This document shows, one piece after another, positions 18,131-31,144 of a stretch of DNA of 64,000 nt. The stretch comes from Pseudomonas sp. DG56-2 (lineage in GTDB: Bacteria; Pseudomonadota; Gammaproteobacteria; Pseudomonadales; Pseudomonadaceae): assembly GCF_004803755.1 (NCBI RefSeq), contig NZ_CP032311.1, forward strand, positions 5,420,001 through 5,484,000. The letters run 5' to 3'. A program made the translations under genes and the position numbers. Positions within the stretch are counted from its first letter, which is position 1, and each line of letters starts with the position of its first letter. The notes below the pieces were generated by a model that searched no databases, had not been told where the DNA came from, and saw only the letters and a program-made list of their open reading frames with translations.

Positions 18131-20023
18131 ATGACAAAAAACCTGAAGTTCAGCCACAAGATACTGCTCGCCGCCGCCTTGGTGGTTGCAGTCGCCTTTA
18201 CCTGTTTTGTCCTGTTCAACGACTATCGCCAGCGCCAGACGCTGCGCAGCAATACTGAAGCTTCGATGCAGGAGCTTGGCAGCCTCACCAGCAGCAACAT
18301 CCAGACCTGGCTGCAAAGCCGCATCCAGATTCTGCACTCGTTGTCTCAGCAGGTAGCCGTCGATGGCGCCGACAAGGAGAGCCTGACCCGCAGCCTCAAC
18401 CTGCCGGTGTACAGCAGCAACTTCGCCCTGACCTACTTCGGTGGCCAGGACGGCTACATGCAGTCGGTTCCACAAGGCAGCCGCGCTGCCGATTATGACC
18501 CACGTGTTCGCGGTTGGTATAAAGCCGCCACCAGTGCCGGCCAGACCATCGTCACCGAACCGTACATTTCGGCATCGATGAACAAACTGGTAATCACCCT
18601 GGCCACACCGGTTCTGCACCAAGGCCGCCTGATCGGCGTCAATGGTGCAGACACCGATCTGGACAGCATCAGCTCGATCATCAACGCACTGAACTTCGAC
18701 GGCCACGGCCACGCATTTATCGTCAACGGCGATGGCAAGATTCTTGTGCACCCAGACGCCAAGCTGGCCCTGAAAAGCCTCAACGACGCCTATCCGCAGA
18801 ACACCCCACAGATCGGCAGTGGTCTGAAAGAGCTCGAACAAGGTGAGCACAAACAGTTCATCACCTTCACCAAGGTCAATGGCGTGCCGTCCGCCGATTG
18901 GTACGTTGCCATGGTGCTCGATCAGGACTTTGCCTTCGCCATGCTCAGCGAACTGCGTACCTCGGCGATTTTTGCCACGGTCATTGCCGTGCTGATCATT
19001 ATTGCCCTGCTTGGCCTACTGATCCGCGTATTGATGGAACCCCTGCACGTCATGGGCCGGGCAATGCACGACATTGCCGAGGGCGAAGGCGACCTTACCC
19101 GGCGCCTGCGCATCCACGGCCAGGACGAGTTCGGTAGCCTCGGTCAGTCGTTCAACCGTTTTGTCGAACGGATTCACGAGTCGATCCGTGAAGTTTCCTC
19201 GGCTACCGGCCAGGTCAACGAAGTGGCCCTGCGCGTAGTCAGCGCCTCAAATGCCTCGATTCACAACGCCGACCAGCAATCGAGCCGCACCAGCAGCGTT
19301 GCGGCCGCGATCAACCAACTCGGAGCCGCAGCGCAGGAAATCGCCCAGAACGCCGCACTCGCCTCGCAGCACTCCAGCGACGCGCGCAACCTGGCCGAAG
19401 AAGGCCAGCATGTGGTCGATCAAACCATCGACGTTATGAATCAGCTGTCGGCAAAGATCAGTGACTCCTGCAGCAACATCGAGACCTTGAACGCCAACAC
19501 GGTGAACATCGGTCAGATCCTCGAGGTAATCAGCGGCATTTCCCAGCAAACCAACTTGCTGGCGCTCAATGCCGCCATCGAGGCAGCACGAGCAGGTGAA
19601 GCCGGCCGCGGCTTCGCCGTCGTCGCTGATGAGGTGCGCAACCTTGCCCACCGCACCCAGGACTCGGCGCAGCAGGTACAACGAATCATTGAAGAGCTGC
19701 AGGCCGGCGCGCAGGTGGCGGTCAGCACCATGACCGAAAGCCAGAGCCAGAGTCAGCACAGCGTCGGCATCGCCAACCAGGCAGGTGAACGACTGGGCAG
19801 TGTCACCCAGCGCATTGGTGAAATCGACGGCATGAACCAGTCAGTAGCCACCGCGACCGAAGAGCAGACGGCCGTGGTCGAGTCGATCAATGTCGACATC
19901 ACCGAAATCAATACGCTGAATCAGGAAGGCGTGGAAAACCTGCAAGCGACCTTGCGTGCCTGCAAAGACCTGGAAAATCAGGCCAGTCGTCTGAAGCATC
20001 TGGTAGGCAGCTTCAGGATCTGA
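18131..20023 (+). CDS. Methyl-accepting chemotaxis protein, dCache_1 amino-acid type
   Basis: 630 residues: TM1 (about 10-30), periplasmic double-Cache domain, TM2 (about 278-300), HAMP, and a signalling domain with the hairpin tip [34 protein letters not shown]. The membrane-distal Cache module has Tyr122, Arg127, Trp129, Tyr130, Tyr145 and Asp174, the order and spacing of the dCache_1 amino-acid motif described for PctA. It probably mediates taxis to amino acids. The ATG at 18131 was chosen because TM1 starts right after it; the frame stays open back to 17915. Transcribed divergently from the lipoprotein genes. Confidence 0.92.
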   Translation: MTKNLKFSHKILLAAALVVAVAFTCFVLFNDYRQRQTLRSNTEASMQELGSLTSSNIQTWLQSRIQILHSLSQQVAVDGADKESLTRSLNLPVYSSNFALTYFGGQDGYMQSVPQGSRAADYDPRVRGWYKAATSAGQTIVTEPYISASMNKLVITLATPVLHQGRLIGVNGADTDLDSISSIINALNFDGHGHAFIVNGDGKILVHPDAKLALKSLNDAYPQNTPQIGSGLKELEQGEHKQFITFTKVNGVPSADWYVAMVLDQDFAFAMLSELRTSAIFATVIAVLIIIALLGLLIRVLMEPLHVMGRAMHDIAEGEGDLTRRLRIHGQDEFGSLGQSFNRFVERIHESIREVSSATGQVNEVALRVVSASNASIHNADQQSSRTSSVAAAINQLGAAAQEIAQNAALASQHSSDARNLAEEGQHVVDQTIDVMNQLSAKISDSCSNIETLNANTVNIGQILEVISGISQQTNLLALNAAIEAARAGEAGRGFAVVADEVRNLAHRTQDSAQQVQRIIEELQAGAQVAVSTMTESQSQSQHSVGIANQAGERLGSVTQRIGEIDGMNQSVATATEEQTAVVESINVDITEINTLNQEGVENLQATLRACKDLENQASRLKHLVGSFRI

Positions 20024-20033
20024 AGTAAAACTG

Positions 20034-20088
20034 TCACGGGGCAAGCCCGAACCCACCTGCGTCGGTGGGAGCGGACTGCCCCGCGATG
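20034..20088. repeat. REP-type palindromic element
   Basis: CACGGGGCAAGCCCG followed by ACCCACC ... GGTGGGAGCGGACTGCCCCGCGATG: paired inverted REP units filling the gap between the convergent chemoreceptor and DUF924 genes. Confidence 0.75.
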
Positions 20089-20097
20089 AAAACCAAC

Positions 20098-20694
20098 TCA
20101 GAACCTTGAGCCCGGCTCCAGTAGAAAGTCCATCTCTTCGTCGGTACTCGGCCGATTCAGGGTCAGATTACGATGTGGGAAACGGCCAAAACGGGCAATG
20201 ACTCGCTGGTGCTGTTCGGCGTAATCGAGGAAGCCTTCGAACAATCGCCGATCACTTTCCGGCTGGGCATCGAGCAACAGTTGATAACGCTCGACACTGA
20301 CGTTCTGCCAATCCAGCACTTCAGCATGCTCCAGCACCAGCAGGATGAACACCCGCTGGATCGGCAGCAATTGGTAGTCCCAATGCTTGCCCAACCCTTG
20401 CATCACCAGTACCTGCGCACGCCGGTCGCCATCGAAGGCGCGCGGAGTGTCACGGTAGATCATGCGCGGGAGCTGGTCGAGCAATAGCACCAGGCCAAGC
20501 CAGCCCTGTGGGCTTTGCAGCCACTCATCCAGACCACCCGCCAGGGCTAGCTCGACCAGGTCGCCGAAGTGCTCTTGCGCCTCGGCATCGTGGTGCTTGC
20601 CAAACCACAGCGTGCTCTTCTCGTCAGCGACGTCCTTGGGACTGGTGCCCCATCCGAACCACCACTCCAGTAACGGCTGCCAAGGTGCGAGCAT
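20098..20694 (-). CDS. DUF924 family protein
   Basis: 198 residues with the DUF924 blocks LEWWFG, LVLLLDQLPRMIYRDTPRAFDGD, FILLVLEHAE and FGRFPHRN. The all-helical family is related to TPR-like folds and has no assigned reaction. The ATG is 3 bases after the stop of fbp, so it is probably co-transcribed with fructose-bisphosphatase. Confidence 0.9.
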   Translation of the reverse strand: MLAPWQPLLEWWFGWGTSPKDVADEKSTLWFGKHHDAEAQEHFGDLVELALAGGLDEWLQSPQGWLGLVLLLDQLPRMIYRDTPRAFDGDRRAQVLVMQGLGKHWDYQLLPIQRVFILLVLEHAEVLDWQNVSVERYQLLLDAQPESDRRLFEGFLDYAEQHQRVIARFGRFPHRNLTLNRPSTDEEMDFLLEPGSRF

Positions 20695-20697
20695 GAC

Positions 20698-21708
20698 TTA
20701 CTCCTGGTGATAACCGGTAACGCGCTCGACTTCCTGCTTGGAGCCGAGGAACACTGCCACACGCTGGTGCAGGCTCTCGGGCTGGATGTCGAGGATGCGC
20801 TGTTTGCCGTCGGTGGAAGCACCGCCAGCCTGTTCGATGATGAACGACATCGGGTTGGCTTCGTACATCAGGCGCAGCTTGCCTGGCTTGGAAGGCTCGC
20901 GCGCGTCACGTGGATACATGAACAGGCCGCCGCGGGTGAGGATGCGATGTACATCGGCAACCATCGAGGCGATCCAGCGCATGTTGTAGTTCTTTTTCAG
21001 CGGGCCGGTTTCACCTGCCAGCAGCTCGCCAACATAGCGGGTCACCGGCTCTTCCCAGTGACGCTGGTTGGACATGTTGATAGCGAACTCGGCGGTGGTT
21101 TCTGGCACCTGGATGTTTTCATGAGTCAGTACGAAGCTGCCCAGTTCGCGGTCCAGGGTGAAGCCTTTGACGCCGTTGCCCAAGGTCAGGATCAGCATGG
21201 TCTGGGGGCCATAGATCGCGTAACCGGCAGCTACTTGCTTGGTGCCTGGTTGCAGGAAAGCCTGTTCGTTGAGGCTTTCGTTCTGACTCAGGTACTCGTT
21301 GGGGCAACGCAGTACCGAGAAGATGGTACCGACCGAAACGTTGACGTCGATGTTCGACGAACCGTCCAGCGGGTCGAATACCAGCAGGTAGGCGCCTTTC
21401 GGGTATTTGCCCGGAATCTGATAGGCATTGTCCATTTCTTCGGATGCCATGCCGGCCAGGTGGCCGCCCCACTCGTTGGCTTCGAGGAGGATATCGTTGG
21501 AAATCACGTCCAGTTTCTTCTGGACTTCGCCCTGCACGTTTTCGGTACCCATGCTGCCCAGAACACCGCCCAGGGCGCCCTTGGAAACGTTGTGGCTGAT
21601 CTCCTTGCACGCACGCGCCACCACTTCGATCAGGAAGCGCAGATCGGCAGGAGTACTGTTGCTGCGGGTCTGCTCAATCAAATAGCGACTCAGGGTAACG
21701 CGGGACAT
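20698..21708 (-). CDS. fbp: Fructose-1,6-bisphosphatase class I
   Basis: Gluconeogenic enzyme: fructose 1,6-bisphosphate to fructose 6-phosphate. 336 residues with the metal-site signature [11 protein letters not shown] and the substrate-binding [19 protein letters not shown] region followed by [12 protein letters not shown]. The ATG at 21708 was chosen from the conserved [15 protein letters not shown] start and GGAGCC upstream; the frame extends unconserved to 21846. Followed after 3 bases by the DUF924 gene. Confidence 0.96.
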   Translation of the reverse strand: MSRVTLSRYLIEQTRSNSTPADLRFLIEVVARACKEISHNVSKGALGGVLGSMGTENVQGEVQKKLDVISNDILLEANEWGGHLAGMASEEMDNAYQIPGKYPKGAYLLVFDPLDGSSNIDVNVSVGTIFSVLRCPNEYLSQNESLNEQAFLQPGTKQVAAGYAIYGPQTMLILTLGNGVKGFTLDRELGSFVLTHENIQVPETTAEFAINMSNQRHWEEPVTRYVGELLAGETGPLKKNYNMRWIASMVADVHRILTRGGLFMYPRDAREPSKPGKLRLMYEANPMSFIIEQAGGASTDGKQRILDIQPESLHQRVAVFLGSKQEVERVTGYHQE

Positions 21709-21849
21709 GTAAGGCTCCGAAGAAGGGGGTAATAAAAACCCACGCAGTTTACAGGGAGAGTGAAGCGCTAGCGAGCTATCCGACACGCTTGCCCGATCAG
21801 ACGGCACTTTGGCCCGAGAGTTCACCCCTCCCGGACCGTCCTGCACAGC

Positions 21850-24300
<2,451 letters not shown>

Positions 24301-24499
24301 GCGACGTCCTCGGGCAAGTTGACGAATGCGGATGGAGATTTCTCAGCCTAGACCGTTCGACACAGAGCGTTGGCTCTGGTTCTTGGGTTTCTGTGCAAAA
24401 GCTCGCAGCACAGGAGCAAGAACCGGCAAATGGTTGTTCACATTTTGACCAACTCCGGTATGATCGCGCGCCTACTAGAACATCTAAAACCTGAGCCTG

Positions 24500-24907
24500 A
24501 TGAAACCGACCCTGATTGCCGCCGCCGAAGTTGACCGGCTGGATACCTGGCAAAAATATGTCAGCCATATGTGCGGAGGCTGCAATTCCACCTGCTGCCA
24601 ATTGCCAGTGGAAGTGAAGCTGAAAGACCTGATCCGCATTGGCGTGGTGGATGAATTCGAGCAAGGCGAGCCGCCAAAGTCGATTGCCAAGCGCTTGCAG
24701 AAAGAAGGCATCGTCGATCGTTTCAATCAGAAGTCGGGGATTTTCACCCTGGCGCAAATGAGTAACGACGACTGCTTGTACCTGGATCGTAAAAGCCGTC
24801 TGTGCACCATTTATGACAAGCGTCCGGACACCTGCCGTAACCATCCGCGCGTCGGGCCTCGTCCGGGCTACTGCGCCTATATTCCCAAGCCTGCGGCGCG
24901 TCGCTAA
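24500..24907 (+). CDS. YkgJ family cysteine cluster protein
   Basis: 135 residues with eight cysteines: Cys25, Cys28, Cys32, Cys33 (CGGCNSTCC), then Cys92, Cys102, Cys112 and Cys125. This is the CxxCxxxCC pattern of the YkgJ-type putative zinc- or iron-chelating domain. No reaction is established. Transcribed alone between glgP and typA; a REP element follows its stop. Confidence 0.88.
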   Translation: MKPTLIAAAEVDRLDTWQKYVSHMCGGCNSTCCQLPVEVKLKDLIRIGVVDEFEQGEPPKSIAKRLQKEGIVDRFNQKSGIFTLAQMSNDDCLYLDRKSRLCTIYDKRPDTCRNHPRVGPRPGYCAYIPKPAARR

Positions 24908-24920
24908 ACCGCTGGGAATC

Positions 24921-24985
24921 GGTTTGCCCTGCGAGGAGCTATTGCTGCCAGTTGGCTAATCGCGGGGCAAGCCCGCTTCTACAGT
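24921..24985. repeat. REP-type element
   Basis: GGTTTGCCCTGCGAGGAGC ... CGCGGGGCAAGCCCGCTTCTAC: inverted REP units directly after the YkgJ-like gene stop and before the typA terminator. Confidence 0.65.
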
Positions 24986-25016
24986 ACGCGGGCCAGACTG
25001 ATTACAGCAGACAAAC

Positions 25017-25052
25017 AAAAACGCCCCCGGCCTTTCGACCGGGGGCGTTTTC
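25017..25052. terminator. Intrinsic terminator downstream of typA
   Basis: AAAACGCCCCCGG-CCTTTCGA-CCGGGGGCGTTTT, a stem of 13 bp including A/T ends. On the minus strand it is followed by a T-rich run, and on the plus strand by TTTTCGTTT, so it can act for typA and for the facing YkgJ-like gene. Confidence 0.9.
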
Positions 25053-25065
25053 GTTTCAGCCTAAC

Positions 25066-26889
25066 TTAGTTAGCTTTGGCTTTCTTGGCAGCGCGAGTAC
25101 GCTCGCCTTCGTCGAGGATCTTCTTACGCAGACGGATCGACTTAGGTGTTACTTCGCACAGCTCGTCGTCCTGGATGAATTCCAGAGCCTGTTCCAGGGT
25201 GAAGCGAACAGGCGGAACCAGAGCGATGGTTTCGTCTTTACCCGAAGCGCGCATGTTGTCGAGCTTCTTGCCCTTGGTAGGGTTGACGCCCAGGTCGTTG
25301 TCACGGCTGTTCAGGCCAACGATTTGACCGTTGTAGATCTCCTGACCGTGCTCTACGAACAGCTTGCCGCGAGCCTGCAGAGTTTCCAGGGAGTAGGTCA
25401 GGGCCTTGCCGGTTTCAACCGAAACCAGTACGCCGTTCTGACGGCCGGACATGTGGCCGGACTTCATCGGAGCGTAGCGATCGAAGATCGAGGTCAGGAT
25501 GCCTGCACCGTTGGTCAGGGTCAGGAACTGGTTACGGAAACCGATCAGACCACGGGCTGGGATGTTGTATTCCAGGCGTACACGGCCCTTGCCATCCGGA
25601 ACCATGTTGGTCAGGTCGCCTTTACGCAGACCCATTTCTTCCATGACCTTGCCCTGCGAATCTTCAGGGATGTCGATGGTGACGTTTTCGAACGGCTCGT
25701 TCTTCACGCCGTCGACTTCACGGATGATTACTTCCGGACGACCAACACCCATTTCGAAGCCTTCGCGACGCATGGTTTCGATCAGTACCGACAGGTGCAG
25801 CTCACCACGGCCGGACACCTTGAACTTGTCAGCCGAGTCGCCTTCTTCAACGCGCAGTGCAACGTTATACAGCAGCTCTTTGTCCAGACGCTCTTTGATG
25901 TTACGGCTGGTGACGAACTTGCCTTCTTTACCGCAGAACGGCGAGTCGTTGACCTGGAAGGTCATCGAAACGGTTGGCTCGTCGACGGTCAGTGGCTTCA
26001 TCGCCTCTACTGCGTCCGGGGAGCACAGGGTGTCGGAGATGAACAGCTCGTCGAAGCCGCTGATGCAGACGATGTCGCCGGCCAGCGCTTCTTCAACGTC
26101 GATGCGGTGCAGACCGTGGTGACCCATCAGCTTCAGGATACGGCCGTTACGCTTCTTGCCGTCGACATCGATAGCGACAACCGGAGTGTTCGGCTTGACG
26201 CGACCACGAGCGATACGGCCAACACCGATAACACCCAGGAAGCTGTTGTAGTCCAGTGCCGAGATTTGCATCTGGAACGGACCGTCACGGTCAACGGCAG
26301 GAGCCGGTACGTTGTCGATGATCGACTGGTACAGCGGGGTCATGTCTTCGGCCATTTCGGTGTGGTCCAGACCGGCAATACCGTTCAGGGCCGAGGCGTA
26401 GACGACTTTGAAGTCCAGCTGTTCTTCGGTAGCACCGAGGTTGTCGAACAGATCGAAGATCTGGTCCAGAACCCAGTCAGGACGTGCGCCTGGACGGTCA
26501 ACCTTGTTGATCACCACGATTGGACGCAGGCCGGCTTCGAAAGCCTTCTTGGTCACGAAACGGGTTTGCGGCATAGGGCCGTCTTGGGCGTCGACCAGCA
26601 GCAGCACCGAGTCAACCATCGACATTACACGCTCAACCTCGCCACCGAAGTCGGCGTGGCCTGGGGTGTCGACGATGTTGATGTGGTAGCCGTTCCAGTT
26701 GATGGCGGTGTTTTTCGCCAGAATGGTAATACCGCGCTCTTTTTCCTGGTCGTTGGAGTCCATGACGCGCTCGTCGTTGAGCTCGTTACGCTCCAGAGTG
26801 CCGGATTGACGCAGGAGTTTGTCGACCAAAGTGGTTTTACCATGGTCAACGTGGGCGATGATGGCGATGTTACGTAGATTTTCGATCAC
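25066..26889 (-). CDS. typA: Translational GTPase TypA/BipA
   Basis: Ribosome-associated GTPase of the EF-G family involved in 50S assembly and stress or cold adaptation. 607 residues with G1 [11 protein letters not shown]2 region ERGITI, G3 DTPGHADF and G4 NKVDRPGA, then domains II, III, V and the TypA-specific C-terminal domain ([29 protein letters not shown] block). Lies 127 bases after thiI on the same strand, behind its own leader. Confidence 0.97.
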   Translation of the reverse strand: MIENLRNIAIIAHVDHGKTTLVDKLLRQSGTLERNELNDERVMDSNDQEKERGITILAKNTAINWNGYHINIVDTPGHADFGGEVERVMSMVDSVLLLVDAQDGPMPQTRFVTKKAFEAGLRPIVVINKVDRPGARPDWVLDQIFDLFDNLGATEEQLDFKVVYASALNGIAGLDHTEMAEDMTPLYQSIIDNVPAPAVDRDGPFQMQISALDYNSFLGVIGVGRIARGRVKPNTPVVAIDVDGKKRNGRILKLMGHHGLHRIDVEEALAGDIVCISGFDELFISDTLCSPDAVEAMKPLTVDEPTVSMTFQVNDSPFCGKEGKFVTSRNIKERLDKELLYNVALRVEEGDSADKFKVSGRGELHLSVLIETMRREGFEMGVGRPEVIIREVDGVKNEPFENVTIDIPEDSQGKVMEEMGLRKGDLTNMVPDGKGRVRLEYNIPARGLIGFRNQFLTLTNGAGILTSIFDRYAPMKSGHMSGRQNGVLVSVETGKALTYSLETLQARGKLFVEHGQEIYNGQIVGLNSRDNDLGVNPTKGKKLDNMRASGKDETIALVPPVRFTLEQALEFIQDDELCEVTPKSIRLRKKILDEGERTRAAKKAKAN

Positions 26890-27016
26890 TTGTGTATCTC
26901 GATCAGAGGATTCGGGTTGCCACTATTTTAAGTGGCGAATATGAATGAACGGCGCTCAGACTGCCCGGCGGTCGGGAGGGCGATGGCGGATACTGCCGCC
27001 ATACAACCCCGGCGTC

Positions 27017-28471
27017 TTATGCCGGTCGATAAACACGCACATTGGCATGTCCCTCGCTCAGCAGGTGATGGGCATGCAGCCGACTCATCACGCCCTTGTC
27101 GCAATACAGCAAGTACTGGCGCGTAGGGTCCAGGTCCTTGAAGCGGCTATTGATCGCATAAAACGGCATCACTTTGACTTCGATGCCGTCCAGTTGCAGC
27201 GGTTCATCTTCTTGGGCATCCGGATGACGAATATCGATGACGACTTGACCGGCCAGCGCCTGCTCGACTTCCTCGACCTGGATATCCTGGCTCAGCTCAT
27301 CGATCACATTGTCGATGGAAATCAGGCGGGCGCGCTCCAGGGCACGCTCCAGCACGGCCATGTCGAACTGTTTCTCTTCATGTTCCATGCGATGACGCTT
27401 GGCATGAGTGGTCGGGTTTACCGAGATCACGCCGCAATACTCAGGCATATGCTTGGCGAAGTCGGCGGTGCCGATTTCGTTGGCCTGGTCGATGATGTCC
27501 TGTTTGTGGCTAGCCAGCAGCGGGCGCAGTACCAGCTTGTCGGTCGCCGAATCGATGATCGCCAGGTTCGGCAGAGTTTGGCTGGAAACCTGGGAAATCG
27601 CCTCGCCGGTTACCAGTGCGTCGATTTCCAGACGATCGGCCATGTGCGCCGCCGCACGCAGCATCATGCGCTTGAGCGTGACGCCCATGTAACTGTTATC
27701 GACCTTGCCGAGGATCTCACCGACCACTTCTTCGAACGGCACGCTGATAAACAGAACGCGCTGGCTGCTACCGTACTTTTTCCACAGGAAGTGGGCGACT
27801 TCCATCACCCCCAGCTCGTGGGCACGGCCGCCCAGGTTAAAGAAGCAGAAGTGGGTCATCAGGCCGCGACGCATCATCTGATAAGCCGCAACGGTAGAGT
27901 CGAAACCACCGGACATCAGTACCAGGGTCTGCTCCAGGGCACCCAGCGGGTAGCCGCCAATGCCTTTGTGCTGGTTGTGAATCACATACAGACGCTTGTC
28001 ACGCACCTCGATGCGCACTTCGACCTCAGGGTTGCGCAAGTCGATACCTGCAGCACCGCACTGCTGGCGCAATTGGCTGCCAACATAACGATCGACATCC
28101 ATCGAGGTGAAATCGTGGTGACCGCCACGCTTGCAACGCACGGCGAAACGCTTGCCAGCCAGCAGGTGACCGAAGTGCGCCTTGCACTTGGCGACGATGT
28201 CGTCGAAGTCACCCAGCGGGTACTCGTCAACCTGCAGGAAATGGGCAATGCCGGGCATGCACGTGAGGCGCTCGGTCATCTCGCGCAGAACCTTTTCGTC
28301 CTCGACATGAGTGATCACTTCGAGGTTGTCCCAGACACCGTTGACCGCGAGCGCAGGATCGAGGTCCTTGAGCACGGTACGGATGTTGCGGCCCAGTTGA
28401 CGAATGAAACGCTTGCGAACCGGGCGGCTCTTGATGGTGATCTCTGGGAAGACTTTTACGATTAGTTTCAT
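27017..28471 (-). CDS. thiI: tRNA 4-thiouridine synthase / thiamine thiazole sulfur carrier enzyme
   Basis: Adenylates U8 of tRNA and transfers sulfur from IscS to make 4-thiouridine; also supplies sulfur to ThiS. 484 residues: N-terminal ferredoxin-like and THUMP region (about 1-165), PP-loop ATPase with [11 protein letters not shown], and a C-terminal rhodanese domain carrying the persulfide Cys near residue 457 ([11 protein letters not shown]). All catalytic parts are present. Divergent from glnA. Confidence 0.96.
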   Translation of the reverse strand: MKLIVKVFPEITIKSRPVRKRFIRQLGRNIRTVLKDLDPALAVNGVWDNLEVITHVEDEKVLREMTERLTCMPGIAHFLQVDEYPLGDFDDIVAKCKAHFGHLLAGKRFAVRCKRGGHHDFTSMDVDRYVGSQLRQQCGAAGIDLRNPEVEVRIEVRDKRLYVIHNQHKGIGGYPLGALEQTLVLMSGGFDSTVAAYQMMRRGLMTHFCFFNLGGRAHELGVMEVAHFLWKKYGSSQRVLFISVPFEEVVGEILGKVDNSYMGVTLKRMMLRAAAHMADRLEIDALVTGEAISQVSSQTLPNLAIIDSATDKLVLRPLLASHKQDIIDQANEIGTADFAKHMPEYCGVISVNPTTHAKRHRMEHEEKQFDMAVLERALERARLISIDNVIDELSQDIQVEEVEQALAGQVVIDIRHPDAQEDEPLQLDGIEVKVMPFYAINSRFKDLDPTRQYLLYCDKGVMSRLHAHHLLSEGHANVRVYRPA

Positions 28472-28568
28472 GAAAAACTGCGCGCGAGCTACCGACTAAA
28501 AAAGTGGGGCGCGGATTATAGCGGAAATTGCTCAAGGTTTGACCAATTAATGTGCAGAAGGTTTTTCG

Positions 28569-28585
28569 TGCACCATAATGGGTCG
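28569..28585. promoter_or_regulatory. NtrC-like binding site upstream of glnA
   Basis: TGCACC-ATAAT-GGGTCG matches TGCACCAWWWTGGTGCA at 14 of 17 positions, centred 114 bases before the -24 GG of the glnA promoter. Apart from this box and the promoter, the 331-base thiI-glnA gap shows no gene. Confidence 0.6.
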
Positions 28586-28688
28586 TCAAAGGAAAATTAC
28601 GCCTCGTTACAGTGCATAAACCGCCCGACATTTTGCTGGCAATGCCCGGAAACGCTTGGGAATGGGGCAAACTTTCCAAACCGGGGCA

Positions 28689-28704
28689 CTGGCATGCAAT
28701 TTGC
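28689..28704 (+). promoter_or_regulatory. Sigma-54 promoter of glnA
   Basis: CTGGCATGCAATTTGC: GG and GC 10 bases apart, with the CTGGCA and TTGC halves matching consensus. The expected start is near 28716, about 87 bases before the ATG. NtrC-activated sigma-54 transcription of glnA is well established in the gammaproteobacteria. Confidence 0.85.
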
Positions 28705-28802
28705 TCCCTTGTGAGGCAGGTTGCCTTGGCCGACTATTCGCGCCCGGCATCACCCAAATTCAAGGGCTGCACAGGCAAGCTCTACCCCACCCGGAGGACA
28801 CT

Positions 28803-30209
28803 ATGTCGAAGTCGGTTCAACTCATCAAAGATCATGACGTTAAATGGATTGATCTGCGCTTCACTGATACCAAAGGCATTCAACATCACGTCACCATGCC
28901 ATCGCGTGATGCGCTGGACGAAGATTTCTTCGAGGCCGGCAAGATGTTCGACGGTTCCTCCATTGCTGGCTGGAAAGGCATCGAAGCTTCCGACATGATC
29001 CTGATGCCGGACGACTCCTCCGCCGTACTCGACCCGTTCACCGAAGAGCCGACCCTGATTCTGGTCTGCGACATCATCGAACCTTCGACCATGCAAGGCT
29101 ATGACCGCGACCCTCGCGCCATTGCCCGCCGCGCTGAAGAGTACCTGAAGACCACCGGTATCGGTGACACCGTATTCGTCGGTCCAGAGCCTGAGTTCTT
29201 CATCTTCGACGAAGTGAAGTTCAAGTCCGACATCTCCGGCTCGATGTTCAAAATCTACTCCGAGCAAGGCTCGTGGATGTCCGACCAGGACGTGGAAGGC
29301 GGTAACAAAGGCCACCGTCCAGGCGTCAAAGGCGGCTACTTCCCAGTGCCTCCATTCGACCACGACCACGAAATCCGTACTGCCATGTGCAACGCCATGG
29401 AAGAAATGGGCCTGGTCATCGAAGTTCACCACCACGAAGTGGCAACTGCCGGCCAGAACGAAATCGGCGTGCAGTTCAACACCCTGGTGAAGAAGGCTGA
29501 CGAAGTTCAGACTCTCAAGTACTGCGTACACAACGTTGCCGACGCTTACGGTCGCACCGCTACCTTCATGCCTAAGCCGCTGTACGGCGACAACGGCTCG
29601 GGTATGCACGTACACATGTCCATCTCCAAAGAAGGTAAGAACACCTTCTCCGGCGAAGGCTATGCCGGCCTGTCCGATACTGCTCTGTACTTCATCGGCG
29701 GCATCATCAAGCACGGTAAGGCACTGAACGGCTTCACCAACCCGGCTACCAACTCCTACAAGCGTCTGGTACCAGGCTTCGAAGCCCCGGTAATGCTGGC
29801 CTACTCCGCTCGCAACCGTTCGGCATCGATCCGTATTCCATACGTTTCCAGCCCGAAAGCCCGTCGCATCGAAGCTCGCTTCCCGGACCCGGCTGCCAAC
29901 CCATACCTGTGCTTCGCTGCACTGATGATGGCCGGCCTGGACGGTATCCAGAACAAGATCCACCCAGGCGATGCCGCTGATAAGAACCTGTACGACCTGC
30001 CGCCTGAAGAGGCGAAAGAGATTCCACAGGTTTGCGGCAGCCTGAAAGAAGCCCTGGAAGAGCTGGACAAGGGCCGTGCGTTCCTGACCAAAGGTGGCGT
30101 GTTCTCCGACGACTTCATCGATGCCTACATCGCTCTGAAGAGCGAAGAAGAAATCAAGGTTCGTACCTTCGTACACCCACTGGAATACGAGCTGTACTAC
30201 AGCTGCTAA
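28803..30209 (+). CDS. glnA: Glutamine synthetase type I
   Basis: Glutamate + NH3 + ATP to glutamine; central ammonia-assimilating enzyme, a dodecamer. 468 residues with FDGSSIAGW, the metal-binding EPEFFIFD block, the [10 protein letters not shown] signature, and the [10 protein letters not shown] segment with the Tyr (about 398) adenylylated by GlnE. The ATG at 28803 follows CCCGGAGGACACT; the frame stays open upstream but over the promoter. Expression is expected from the sigma-54/NtrC promoter upstream. Strong terminator follows. Confidence 0.98.
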   Translation: MSKSVQLIKDHDVKWIDLRFTDTKGIQHHVTMPSRDALDEDFFEAGKMFDGSSIAGWKGIEASDMILMPDDSSAVLDPFTEEPTLILVCDIIEPSTMQGYDRDPRAIARRAEEYLKTTGIGDTVFVGPEPEFFIFDEVKFKSDISGSMFKIYSEQGSWMSDQDVEGGNKGHRPGVKGGYFPVPPFDHDHEIRTAMCNAMEEMGLVIEVHHHEVATAGQNEIGVQFNTLVKKADEVQTLKYCVHNVADAYGRTATFMPKPLYGDNGSGMHVHMSISKEGKNTFSGEGYAGLSDTALYFIGGIIKHGKALNGFTNPATNSYKRLVPGFEAPVMLAYSARNRSASIRIPYVSSPKARRIEARFPDPAANPYLCFAALMMAGLDGIQNKIHPGDAADKNLYDLPPEEAKEIPQVCGSLKEALEELDKGRAFLTKGGVFSDDFIDAYIALKSEEEIKVRTFVHPLEYELYYSC

Positions 30210-30227
30210 TCCAGTAACGCACTAAAG

Positions 30228-30258
30228 AAAGGCCTCTTCGGAGGCCTTTTCTTTTTTT
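30228..30258 (+). terminator. Intrinsic terminator of glnA
   Basis: AAAGGCCTC-TTCG-GAGGCCTTT, a perfect 9-bp stem with a TTCG tetraloop, followed by TTCTTTTTTTC. Confidence 0.95.
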
Positions 30259-30340
30259 CTGACATCGTTATACGAAACAACTGACAGGTACTGGAACCGG
30301 ATAAAGGCAAACTGGCTTTTTCTAACGAGGCCAGCCCACC

Positions 30341-30889
30341 ATGCGCATACCGCTACTTGCCGCACTGACAGCCCCCTTGTTGTCAATTCAAGGTTGCACT
30401 CCGACAACACCAGCAGACACGGCACTGGTCCAGCTGCTGGACAGTATGGAGCAACGCCTGGACATATCCGAACAGGTTGCCTTGAGCAAATGGGATTCTG
30501 GCCAGCTGGTCCAGGCACCTCAGCGCGAACGCCAGGTCATTGCCCAGGCGCAATCAGAGGCACTCCGCTCCGGCGTCGATGCTCAGCGCGCAGGCGTATT
30601 TTTTTTCGATCAGATCGAAGCCAACAAACTGCTGCAATACAGCGCGTTATCGCGCTGGCATGCAGCAGGCAGCGCCCCACAGACACCACGCATCGACCTG
30701 GCAACGCAACTGCGCCCACAACTGGATCGCCTGCAGCAAGTCTTGCTCGATGAACTGGCCGAATTTGATCGTCATAGACCCGAGCCCTGCTCGTCAGCCT
30801 TGGCTCAAGCCATAGAAAAGCGGAAAAAGAGTCCCGAACGCTCCTTGGCGCTGATTCGTGCCACCGCCCATTTGTGTCCAGCACTATGA
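30341..30889 (+). CDS. Secreted chorismate mutase, AroQ-gamma type
   Basis: 182 residues with an N-terminal signal sequence (about 1-19; LLSIQGC could also be read as a weak lipobox). The body fits periplasmic AroQ-gamma chorismate mutase (chorismate to prephenate): QRLDISEQVALSKW (Arg39, Lys50), a conserved Arg in RERQV (62-64), FFFDQIEANKLLQY (Glu93) and SRW. Cys150 and Cys179 could form the disulfide seen in secreted members. Lies alone between the glnA terminator and the ntrBC promoter; nothing ties it to nitrogen control. Exported chorismate mutases have unclear physiological roles. Confidence 0.78.
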   Translation: MRIPLLAALTAPLLSIQGCTPTTPADTALVQLLDSMEQRLDISEQVALSKWDSGQLVQAPQRERQVIAQAQSEALRSGVDAQRAGVFFFDQIEANKLLQYSALSRWHAAGSAPQTPRIDLATQLRPQLDRLQQVLLDELAEFDRHRPEPCSSALAQAIEKRKKSPERSLALIRATAHLCPAL

Positions 30890-30899
30890 ACCCCCCCTA

Positions 30900-30916
30900 T
30901 GCTCTATATTGGTGCA
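30900..30916. promoter_or_regulatory. NtrC-like binding site upstream of ntrB
   Basis: TGCTCTATATTGGTGCA matches the NtrC palindrome TGCACCAWWWTGGTGCA at 15 of 17 positions. Its centre is 137 bases before the candidate sigma-54 element at 31043. Confidence 0.65.
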
Positions 30917-31042
30917 CAGAACAGCGTTACCAGGAGCGGACCAGCCCAATTTGGTTCAAGCCAAGGGCTAATGTAGGGCTTTACAGCCATATTTAGCGCA
31001 AATCCAGGACTTTATCCGGCAGATCCGCTTCTTTTCGGAGCC

Positions 31043-31058
31043 TTGGTTTGTTTTTTGC
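31043..31058 (+). promoter_or_regulatory. Candidate sigma-54 promoter of ntrBC
   Basis: TTGGTTTGTTTTTTGC: GG and GC with exactly 10 bases between, but the -24 half is TTGGTT rather than TTGGCA. It lies 87 bases before the ntrB ATG. With the NtrC-like box upstream this suggests autoregulated ntrBC transcription. Confidence 0.5.
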
Positions 31059-31144
31059 ATTTTCTTGTTACCAGCAGACAACCAGCGCCCGCGATCCCGG
31101 CACAGCCGGGGTCGTCATGAGCCAAAAGAGGTCAAAGACGCCCC

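Noticed and set aside
24952..26877. Long open frame on the plus strand opposite typA (641 codons)
   Set aside because: Antisense shadow of a highly conserved GTPase with strong codon bias; no recognisable domain and no ribosome site.
28782..30176. 464-codon minus-strand frame opposite glnA
   Set aside because: Antisense to glnA with no motif; glnA is unmistakable on the plus strand.
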